Assembly (NCBI RefSeq): GCF_029227915.1
Contig: NC_079875.1
Span: 5,642,001-5,706,000, forward strand
Direction of reading: 5' to 3'
Source of the DNA: Hydractinia symbiolongicarpus
Lineage: Eukaryota > Cnidaria > Hydrozoa > Anthoathecata > Hydractiniidae
Length of the DNA: 64,000 nucleotides
The notes under the pieces were generated by a model. The model was not told the origin of the DNA, did not search any database, and worked only from the letters and a program-made list of their open reading frames with translations. Below are positions 35,201 to 47,200 of the stretch, one piece after another (positions within the stretch are counted from its first letter, which is position 1; each line of letters begins with the position of its first letter). Both the position numbers and the translations under genes were made by a program.

Positions 35201-38200
35201 TATAATCTATAACAGATGCGACTGTAATTCTTCTTCCCATATCAACAGATAAGCGTATTATCAACTGCGTACACTGCATTTGGAGAAGAACTGAAAAACA
35301 TATCTTGAGCTTAAGGTATGGCACGGAAGCAATGAAAAAACTAACAATAATTATTGACTCAGTCATAAATACTTTTACCATCTGGAAGCTGCTTTAGTGA
35401 TTCCAATTTGCTAACAGAAGTATTGTCCGTTGCTAAAATATAAACAAAAAACATGCACTTTTGTATATGATCTATAACAGATGCGACTGTAATTCTTCTT
35501 CCCATATCAACAGATAAGCGTATTATCAACTGCGCACAGTGCATTTGGAGAAGAACTGAAAAATATGTCCTCATCTTAAGGTATGGCACAGAACGGAAAA
35601 AAAAATTAATAATAATTATTATTGACTCAGTCATAAATACTTTTACCATCTGGAAGCTGCTTTGGTGATTCCGAGTTGCTGACAGAAGTATTGTCCGTTG
35701 CTAAAATATAAACAAAAAAACATGCACTTTTGTATATAATCTATAACAGATGCCACTGTAATTCTTCTTCCCATATCAACAGATAAGCGTATTATCAACT
35801 GCGTACAGTGCATTTGGATGAGAACTGAAAAATATGTCCTCATCTTAAGGTATGGCACAGAACCGATAAAAAAATTAAGAATAATTATTGACTCAGTCAT
35901 AAATACTTTTACCATCTGGAAGCTGCTTTGGTGATTCCAATTTGCTAACAGAAGTATTGTCCGTTGCTAAAATATAAACAAAAAAACATGCACTTTTGTA
36001 TATAATCTATAACAGATGCGACTGTAATTCTTCTTCCCATATCAACAGATATAAGCGTATTATCAGCTGCGTACACTGCATTTGGAGAAGAACTGAAAAA
36101 CATGTCTTGATCTTAAGGTATGGCAAAGAACCGATAAAAAAATTAAGAATAATTATTGACTCAGTCATAAATACTTTTACCATCTGGAAGCTGCTTTGGT
36201 GATTCCAATTTGCTAACAGAAGTATTGTCCGTTGCTAAAATATAAACAAAAAAACATGCACTTTTGTATATAATCTATAACAGATGCGACTGTAATTCTT
36301 CTTCCCATATCAACAGATAAGCGTATTATCAACTGCGTACACTGCATTTGGAGAAGAACTGAAAAACATGTCTTGATCTTAAGGTATATCAGAGAACCGA
36401 TAAAAAAATTAAGAATAATTATTGAATCAGTCATAAATACTTTTACCATCTGGAAGCTGCTTTGGTGATTCCAATTTGCTAACAGAAGTATTGTCCGTTG
36501 CTAAAATATAAACAAAAAAACATGCACTTTTGTATATAATCTATAACAGATGCGACTGTAATTCTTCTTCCCATATCAACAGATAAGCGTATTATCAACT
36601 GCGTACACTGCATTTGGAGAAGAACTAAAAAACATATCTTGAGCTTAAGGTATGGCACGGAACCAATGAAAAAATTAATAATAATTATTGACTCAGTCAT
36701 AAATACTTTTACCATCTGGAAGCTGCTTTAGTGATTCCAATTTGCTAACAGAAGTATTGTCCGTTGCTAAAATATAAACAAAAAACATGCACTTTTGTAT
36801 ATGATCTATAACAGATGCGACTGTAATTCTTCTTCCCATATCAACAGATAAGCGTATTATCAACTGCGTACACTGCATTTGGAGAAGAACTGAAAAACAT
36901 GTCTTGATCTTAAGGTATATCAGAGAACCGATAAAAAAATTAAGAATAATTATTGAATCAGTCATAAATACTTTTACCATCTGGAAGCTGCTTTGGTGAT
37001 TCCAATTTGCTAACAGAAGTATTATTAAACAATATATTTCGGAAATTTATTCCATCTTAAGGTCTAAAATATAAAAAACATATTCAGTAAAAACTGTTAA
37101 AAACATTAAAATAATAAAGTTTTTTATCATACATATCATACATAGCATCATACACTGTACACAAATCAGAAAAAAGCTGATGGTAATTAAATCGTAATTA
37201 CCCACGTCATAATTAAAATTTTTTAAAATTTAATCACCAGCGGCCTGAATCTATATTCATCCTTTGTATTTAAAGATGGTTTCAATTGATTGATGAAAAG
37301 AGCCTCTAAAGTCATTAAATGATACGTTGATTTTGAGTTTGAGCACAAGATCGTTACGTCATCAATCGACAATTCACGTTCGCATTCTTTCCAATGATCC
37401 GCAACCGGGCCATTTCGTCGATGTTCTTTGAAACGACATATCAAATGACGGCTTGTTTGACCGACATAGCAAGACGAACATCTTGGACATGAAAATTTAT
37501 ATACTACGCCACTTTTCAAAGATTTTTCGACTGTTGGCTTTAGTGATGGTAGACAGCTTTTCAGTTTATTCAGCGTGAATATAATTCTGCACGGAGCTTT
37601 GATGTTGTTAAGCGTTCGTTTGAAATTATCCGAAACTTTACCACGATACTGAATAAATAACAATTTTTCTTCTGTTTCCTCTTCTTCTTTTTCTTTTTCT
37701 TTTTCGTCCTGATCAGTTTGTGGAATCGGCTTTTCAATGATTTTTCTCAATGTGTCTGAAATAATGGGGTCGTAGAATTCAGCGGGATATTGGTTGTTAT
37801 CTAGAATTCCTTTAGCCTTTTTCAGACTTTCATGAAATGTTTCCCAACTGCTACAAGCTCTATAGACTCTATGTACAAGTCCAGACACAACCGATCTCTT
37901 GTATTGTTTTGGTGCAAGGGCGTGGAAATTTAGTGTTAAACCAGTGTCAGTTGGCTTTGTATACCACTTTGAGACAAGGTTTCCGTGTGTTCTTTTTATA
38001 GACATGTCTAGAAATGCAATTTCTCCATTGTTTTCACGCTCGATAGTAAACTTTAGTGATGGGTGAATATTATTAATATCATTCAACTTTTCCTGGATCT
38101 TATCTTTGTTGATATTTCTGATAATATCGTCCATATATCTCGCGAATAAATCTGCATCTCCCTTGATAATATCGTCAAATTTACTGAGCCAACCATTAGC

Positions 38201-41200
38201 AAGCATTGGAGCTGGTGGGCTCCCCATTGCCAATCCATCGACTTGTTGGTAATATCCATCATGAGTCGACATAACTACATTGCTACTACATAGTAAGGTT
38301 AATTTATGAAAAGTTTCTCGATCTACTGGAGATTTTTCGTATTTTCCAGAATATAAAAGACTGGTACAATCATCAATTGCTTCGTTCAGTGGTACATTTG
38401 TATATAGGGATGTGACGTCAAAACTCACAAGTTCCTCATTTTCTGCAAGTTGGAGATGTGTAATTAGATCAGCTATTTGTTTCGTGGAAGAATTGATGTT
38501 GCATTCATCTACTACTGACAGCCACTTTGCTACCTGGTTTGCTAGTTTGTAATATGGAGAACCTGGCATCGATAAAACTGGTCTCATTGGTGTGTTATTT
38601 TTGTGTACTTTAGCAAATTTTAATTATGACGTGGGTAATTACGATTTAATTACCATCAGCTTTTTTCTGATTTGTGTACAGTGTATGATGCTATGTATGA
38701 TATGTATGATAAAAAACTTTATTATTTTAATGTTTTTAACAGTTTTTACTGAATATGTTTTTTATATTTTAGACCTGAAGATGGAATAAATTTCCGAAAT
38801 ATATTGTTTAATAAATATAATCATTGTTGGTCATTTTGATTGCAATATTACATGGAACCACAATGTTTCTGACTTATTCATTATTGAGAATTAAAATAAA
38901 ACGAAATGGCTGGTGGAAAGATTTTCTACATTATCTTAAATCGTTAAAGAAGAAAGAGAATCACAGTCTTCGTATTCGTTTCCTTGAAGAATGTCTTAAA
39001 TCAAACATAATTCCGAAATTTCTTAAGTTTCGTATCCCCGAAAATGGTTGTTTTGACGACAAAGCTGTATTGGAATTTCAACTGAAATTGCTTAGAAAGG
39101 AGTTATATAACGCTAAGAAAGATTTGTTATCGGCGGAAGAGAAACTACATGAAAATCGGGAGATATTAAAAAGTAAAGTATCATATCGTATCATACCATC
39201 AATTATATTCCATACTAGACTCGAAATTCGACAGTTCAGAAGTACACATGCAGATACGCTGAATAAGAAATTGAACAAACTGTCAGATGAGCAAGGAAAA
39301 CCGTTATTTAATGTGACAAACACAGTAATTTGCTATGAATTAACGGAGAGACTCCCAAAATATGTTATGGAAACATTAGCCTTGGGTCCAAGAAACCCCA
39401 TCATAGAGAAGTTCAACAAAAATGATGTGTTAACTGGTTTAGATGATTTGATTAGATTTTGCAAAGATAAAAAGATTAACGACGAGCTAATCACTGACAT
39501 AAATGTTAAGACTTTGGCATACGTTAAGAAATGCAATAAGCAAAAACCATCTAAAAACATTCAAATGACAAAAAAGTATCTAAAACTCAACAACTTGATA
39601 GCAGTTCCCTTCGACAAGGGCATCGGCATTTGTGTTATGAAAGTTGAAAGTTATAACAACAAAATGAACGACATTATTGGTTTACCCCAATTTAATAAAC
39701 TTACATCTAAAAGGAAAAATGAGAAGAACCCTGTGTTCAAAGAAGAAGAAAGAATTACATCTGTCCTGAAAGAGTTAAAAGTGAAGGGAAAAATCAGTGA
39801 ACAGCTTTATGATAAACTAAAGCCAATAGGAAGTCAACCACCTAGAATCTACGGACTTGCTAAAGTACACAAAAATAACACACCAATGAGACCAGTTTTA
39901 TCGATGCCAGGTTCTCCATATTACAAACTAGCAAACCAGGTAGCAAAGTGGCTGTCAGTAGTAGATGAATGCAACATCAATTCTTCCACGAAACAAATAG
40001 CTGATCTAATTACACATCTCCAACTTGCAGAAAATGAGGAACTTGTGAGTTTTGACGTCACATCCCCATATACAAATGTACCACTGAACGAAGCAATTGA
40101 TGATTGTACCAGTCTTTTATATTCTGGAAAATACGAAAAACCTCCAGTAGATCGAGAAACTTTTCATAAATTAACCTTACTATGTAGTAGCAATGTAGTT
40201 ATGTCGACTCATGATGGATATTACCAACAAGTCGATGGATTGGCAATGGGGAGCCCACCAGCTCCAATGCTTGCTAATGGTTGGCTCAGTAAATTTGACG
40301 ATATTATCAAGGGAGATGCAGATTTATTCGCGAGATATATGGACGATATTATCAGAAATATCAACAAAGATAAGATCCAGGAAAAGTTGAATGAGATTAA
40401 TAATATTCACCCATCACTAAAGTTTACTATCGAGCGTGAAAACAATGGAGAAATTGCATTTCTAGACATGTCTATAAAAAGAACACCCGGAAACCTTGTC
40501 TCAAAGTGGTATACAAAGCCAACTGACACTGGTTTAACACTAAATTTCCACGCCCTTGCACCAAAACAATACAAGAGATCGGTTGTGTCTGGACTTGTAC
40601 ATAGAGTCTATAGAGCTTGTAGCAGTTGGGAAACATTTCATGAAAGTCTGAAAAAGGCTAAAGGAATTCTAGATAACAACCAATATCCCGCTGAATTCTA
40701 CGACCCCATTATTTTAGACACATTGAGAAAAATCATTGAAAAGCCGATTCCACAAACTGATCAGGACGAAAAAGAAAAAGAAAAAGAAGAAGAGGAAACA
40801 GAAGAAAAATTGTTATTTATTCAGTATCGTGGTAAAGTTTCGGATAATTTCAAACGAACGCTTAACAACATCAAAGCTCCGTGCAGAATTATATTCACGC
40901 TGAATAAACTGAAAAGCTGTCTACCATCACTAAAGCCAACAGTCGAAAAATCTTTGAAAAGTGGCGTAGTATATAAATTTTCATGTCCAAGATGTTCGTC
41001 TTGCTATGTCGGTCAAACAAGCCGTCATTTGATATGTCGTTTCAAAGAACATCGACGAAATGGCCCGGTTGCGGATCATTGGAAAGAATGCGAACGTGAA
41101 TTGTCGATTGATGACGTAACGATCTTGTGCTCAAACTCAAAATCAACGTATCATTTAATGACTTTAGAGGCTCTTTTCATCAATCAATTGAAACCATCTT

Positions 41201-44200
41201 TAAATACAAAGGATGAATATAGATTCAGGCCGCTGGTGATTAAATTTTAAAAAATTTTAATTATGACGTGGGTAATTACGATTTAATTACCATCAGCTTT
41301 TTTCTGATTTGTGTACAGTGTATGATGCTATGTATGATATGTATGATAAAAAACTTTATTATTTTAATGTTTTTAACAGTTTTTACTGAATATGTTTTTT
41401 ATATTTTAGACCTGAAGATGGAATAAATTTCCAAAATATATTGTTTAATAAATATAATCATTGTTGGTCATTTTGATTGCAAGAAGTATTGTTCGTTGCT
41501 AAAATATAAACAAAAAACATGCACTTTTGTATATGATCTATAACAGATGCGACTGTAATTCTTCTTCCCATATCAACAGATAAGCGTATTATCAACTGCG
41601 TACAGTGCATTTGGAGAAGAACTGAAAAATATGTCCTCATCTTAAGGTATGGCACAGAACCGATAAAAAAATTAAGAATAATTATTGACTCAGTCATAAA
41701 TACTTTTACCATCTGGAAGCTGCTTTGGTGATTCCAATTTGCTAACAGAAGTATTGTCTGTTGCTAAAATATAAACAAAAAAACATGCACTTTTGTATAT
41801 AATCTATAACAGATGCGACTGTAATTCTTCTTCCCATATCAACAGATATAAGCGTATTATCAGCTGCGTACACTGCATTTGGAGAAGAACTGAAAAACAT
41901 GTCTTGATCTTAAGGTATGGCAAAGAACCGATAAAAAAATTAAGAATAATTATTGACTCAGTCATAAATACTTTTACCATCTGGAAGCTGCTTTAGTGAT
42001 TCCAATTTGCTAACAGAAGTATTGTCCGTTGCTAAAATATAAACAAAAAACATGCACTTTTGTATATGATCTATAACAGATGCGACTGTAATTCTTCTTC
42101 CCATATCAACAGATAAGCGTATTATCAACTGCGCACAGTGCATTTGGAGAAGAACTGAAAAATATGTCCTCATCTTAAGGTATGGCACAGAACGGAAAAA
42201 AAAATTAATAATAATTATTATTGACTCAGTCATAAATACTTTTACCATCTGGAAGCTGCTTTAGTGATTCCAATTTGCTAACAGAAGTATTGTCCGTTGC
42301 TAAAATATAAACAAAAAACATGCACTTTTGTATATGATCTATAACAGATGCGACTGTAATTCTTCTCCCATATCAACAGATAAGCGTATTATCAACTGCG
42401 TACACTGCATTTGGAGAAGAACTGAAAAACATATCTTGAGCTTAAGGTATGGCACGAAACCAATGAAAAAACTAACAATAATTATTGACTCAGTCATAAA
42501 TACTTTTACCATCTGGAAGCTGCTTTGGTGATTCCGAGTTGCTGACAGAAGTATTGTCCGTTGCTAAAATATAAACAAAAAAACATGCACTTTTGTATAT
42601 GATCTATAACAGATGCGACTGTAATTCTTCTTCCCATATCAACAGATAAGCGTATTATCAACTGCGTACAGTGCATTTGGAGAAGAACTGAAAAATATGT
42701 CCTCATCTTAAGGTATGGCACAGAACCGATAAAAAAATTAAGAATAATTATTGACTCAGTCATAAATACTTTTACCATCTGGAAGCTGCTTTGGTGATTC
42801 CAATTTGCTAACAGAAGTATTGTCTGTTGCTAAAATATAAACAAAAAAACATGCACTTTTGTATATAATCTATAACAGATGCGACTGTAATTCTTCTTCC
42901 CATATCAACAGATATAAGCGTATTATCAGCTGCGTACACTGCATTTGGAGAAGAACTGAAAAACATGTCTTGATCTTAAGGTATGGCAAAGAACCGATAA
43001 AAAAATTAAGAATAATTATTGACTCAGTCATAAATACTTTTACCATCTGGAAGCTGCTTTAGTGATTCCAATTTGCTAACAGAAGTATTGTCCGTTGCTA
43101 AAATATAAACAAAAAACATGCACTTTTGTATATGATCTATAACAGATGCGACTGTAATTCTTCTTCCCATATCAACAGATAAGCGTATTATCAACTGCGC
43201 ACAGTGCATTTGGAGAAGAACTGAAAAATATGTCCTCATCTTAAGGTATGGCACAGAACGGAAAAAAAAATTAATAATAATTATTATTGACTCAGTCATA
43301 AATACTTTTACCATCTGGAAGCTGCTTTAGTGATTCCAATTTGCTAACAGAAGTATTGTCCGTTGCTAAAATATAAACAAAAAACATGCACTTTTGTATA
43401 TGATCTATAACAGATGCGACTGTAATTCTTCTCCCATATCAACAGATAAGCGTATTATCAACTGCGTACACTGCATTTGGAGAAGAACTGAAAAACATAT
43501 CTTGAGCTTAAGGTATGGCACGAAACCAATGAAAAAACTAACAATAATTATTGACTCAGTCATAAATACTTTTACCATCTGGAAGCTGCTTTGGTGATTC
43601 CGAGTTGCTGACAGAAGTATTGTCCGTTGCTAAAATATAAACAAAAAAACATGCACTTTTGTATATGATCTATAACAGATGCGACTGTAATTCTTCTTCC
43701 CATACCAACAGATAAGCGTATTATCAACTGTGTACAGTGCATTTGGAGAAGAACTGAAAAATATGTCCTCATCTTAAGGTATGGCACAGAACAGAAAAAA
43801 AAATTAACAATAATTATTATTGACTCAGTCATAAATACTTTTACCATCTGGAAGCTGCTTTGGTGATTCCGAGTTGCTGACAGAAGTATTGTCCGTTGCT
43901 AAAATATAAACAAAAAACATGCACTTTTGTATATGATCTATAACAGATGCGACTGTAATTCTTCTTTCCATATCAACAGATAAGCGTATTATCAACTGTG
44001 TACACTGCATTTGGAGAAGAACTGAATAACATATCTTGAGCTTAAGGTATGGCACGGAACCAATGAAAAAATTAACAATAATTATTGACTCAGTCATAAA
44101 TACTTTTACCATCTGGAAGCTGCTTTGGTGATTCCGAGTTGCTGACAGAAGTATTGTACGTTGCTAAAATTATCAAATTATTATTAGGTGTGATACAGCT

Positions 44201-47200
44201 CTGGACATATGTATTTATTTTATTCAGACATACCTTGAACTGATGCAAGAAGAGGTAAAGATTCGTTGACGTCGTCTTTTGAAAAATCAACTTGATTTTT
44301 CAAACTTTTTACCCAACTGAAAAAAAAATTAAAATAATATCCCAATGCCATCACCTTGATAAAAATTAAAGTCATAGTGTGGTTGTCTATTTAGTTAAAA
44401 ATGTTTTACTTATAATCTTTTTAATGAAATTAATGAAAAACCTTTGAAATATAAATATAAATTTATTTAAGAATTTCATTGGACTTACTTTTTTTTGTCA
44501 TGAAAAAAAATAGATATGTCCAAATTTAACTATAAAAAAGTCATGGTGAATTTTTATTCTTCACTTTTATAAAATAGCTAAAATTTATATTCTGCTTTAT
44601 TTTATCACATGATTTTGTTCTAGCCAATAGAAAACGCAAATAAAAGTACATAGAATATAATTGTTAGGGGCTGTATTATAGGTGCTTCATGTAAGGTGAC
44701 TAGTCGATAAGGCTGTCAAAAATTCCAGGAATTTTGGTGACATCAGTATTTCATATACAAATTTTTTTTAAACATTTACTAACCACAACCAAATAGGATT
44801 ATACACTTTATAAAAATGGTTAATTTTGTTAATAGCAGCAAAACCCACCAATGCATACCAATCTCTTTTTAGAATTTGAAGTGTCAATTTTTAATGTGCA
44901 TTTGAACACCAGTTAAAGAGATATTGGGATTTCATGATCTTAGTCACCCATGTGGTGAAAAATAACCGACATTAAAGCTCTTTACCCAGTTATAACGATA
45001 ATGTTCAATACAGAATGATATTCATTAACATCATTTGTAATGTCAGAGTTAACAAAAAAACATTGTTTTTGGCTACATTGAAAGAATTTAGACATGCCCA
45101 CTTTGGCCAGTAGAGACTATTATCATAAGAGATTAAATAATATAACATATCACCTGACCAGCTTTCAATAAGGAAGAATAGAAACAAAGAACTACAAAAT
45201 TATTTCAAACCTTTTGTAAATCAATTTGACATTGTAATCAGTAATGAAGTTGTGTATTGCTTTTATTGCAGCATGTTTTTCTGAAATTTCTGTTGGAAAA
45301 TTCAATAAGACTAAACATATTTTTTTAAATTGTCCTTTCATATCTTCCAAAGATTTCTTCAGCTCACTATTGGGTTGCTCATTCGGTAAGTTTGCATATC
45401 CAGGAGGTCGGTGATCTCTGTCCATAACAGTTAGTGCAACATTATCCTCCAAAGTTAAGTTTTGAATTTCATACTTGCCTTGATTTTTACTATTCCAATC
45501 TACGACAACAAAATAGTACACAGGCTCCATCATTAAACCACAGCAAAATTTGTAGTCATTATGTGGACACTCCTCATATGAACAAAAGTTATAGTGGTGA
45601 AGAAAATACTTATCATAACTCCTCATCATTTCTTGAACATCCTTCCAAGATAATTTTGGGCAAGTTTTAAAAATACCACTCCAACTGGATACAGTAACTG
45701 TTCTATCTTTTACATTTTTCTTTTTGCATATGTTCCAGATTGAATTAAATTGAGAGAAAAAGATTCGAAGGGAACTTCCAATACCACAAAACGAAAGGTA
45801 GGACCACCAATTGCTGTGAATCTTGTGACAATCATATCGTTTCTCGTATGTTTTACGATATCCGTCAGAAAAATTAACAATCAACTTTCGGAAATTAACA
45901 AAAACACCAACAATGAATAGAAGTAATGCTGAAAAAATTGGACCCCAAAACTTTGATGTAGCTATGAAATTGTCTTTAATAGAATCTATAAATAGGGGAA
46001 TGATTTTTTTGTAAATGGTTGTAATGTGTATTAAATTATAACATTATTGTAGTAAAAAAATAACTGAGAGTAATGGAGTGAACAATGTTTCATGCCCTGC
46101 TATCCTTAAAGAGATTCTTGTCTCCCAAACAATAGATTGTTATTGAAATCAATATACGCTAAGAAAAGTAAATAACAAAAATCACAATACTCTTACAAAA
46201 TTTCTAAATTCATGGTTTCTTCCCTGCCATTTTGTTGCCTTCTTGCCGCTTGTTTACATCCACTCGCTCCAGCTCTCCAAAGACGTGTGACGTAATAAGA
46301 AAGTATTACCCAAGTTAGCCCTACCACCAGAACGGAAATTACGATAATGCACGGCAGCGAATAATTGAGTTTAGCAGAAAAATATATTAAAATGACAGAA
46401 GCATGCTCTACTTTTTCTTTCTCAACCACAAAAACATTAGAGGAGATTTTACCGTATCTTTTCGAGCCACCAAGGGTTTATGATGACTCGGACAATGGCT
46501 TGACCGATTGCAGCCGTGAGGAAGAAGAAAATGTCCAGGAGCAACCGCACATAAGAGCCTGCGTAATGAGGGGGCAAGCGAGGTTTGGTGTCAGTGCCGA
46601 AACTGCCAAAAGAAAATCTTGGCTATTAAATGCATATGTTGTAAAGAGATGGATGAGACACGAAAAATTATTGAAAATGAGAAAATAGGCAAGTATACCA
46701 TTTCTTATTTTGTTACTTCATTTTCAATAAACTAGATTTAGTTATTTGTTTTTTCCTTTCAGCATGCATTACGGATCACCCTGGTTTCTATCCAGTCTTA
46801 CTAAATGCAGACGTACTTTGGACGTCGTTGGTTAATTTAGCAGATCGTGAAGGAGCTTATCTTCCGTTACGCAATAAAGGAAGTAATAGGTGCAGTGTTT
46901 GTTTCTGTTTAAACGTACCCTAAACTCTTCATACATATTAATAAACTTCTTAAATTATATTTTATAACATACATGTACGCTGCTTACCGCCAGTTTACCT
47001 GGTGGGTTCACAATAAAATGGGAAGACGTGTTCGACGAGTCATACCATCCTGCGCAGTTCGTCGAAAACAAGCACAGTTCGTGGAAGAGGATGGAAATTA
47101 TGTTGTATTCAAAGGGAATGATGAAGTAGCAAGTGAAATCATCATTGCGATGGAATGGAGACGGGATATACCCATAAAATAAAATGTATATATTACAAAT

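Larger units (their letters stand above)
37024..41482. mobile_element. Penelope-like retroelement insertion (composite, with inverted 5'-truncated copy)
   Basis: A 4.46-kb insertion into the repeat array, bounded by the 8-bp direct repeat GAAGTATT (37016-37023 and 41483-41490); without it the array unit would be continuous. Layout: inverted terminal region 37024-37216; minus-strand 5'-truncated ORF copy 38616-37223; same-sense terminal region (pseudo-LTR) about 38616-38840; full ORF 38863-41250; second pseudo-LTR 41254-41482. Pseudo-LTRs and inverted truncated partners are typical of the Penelope group. Confidence 0.9.

Noticed and set aside
34347-36980. A series of near-identical 66-96 residue minus-strand ORFs (MVKVFMTESIII...)
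   Set aside because: They start with the donor-site bases GTAAAAGT misread as GTG/ATG starts and run through intron sequence; they reflect the tandem repeat, not genes.
34246-44172. CRISPR-like array appearance
   Set aside because: The units are ~266 bp, lack short palindromic repeats with unique spacers, and are clearly derived from a eukaryotic exon.
46193-46429. 78-residue minus-strand ORF with a hydrophobic segment
   Set aside because: Antisense to the N-terminal lead of the P2X7-C-like gene and its promoter region; no splice or family support.
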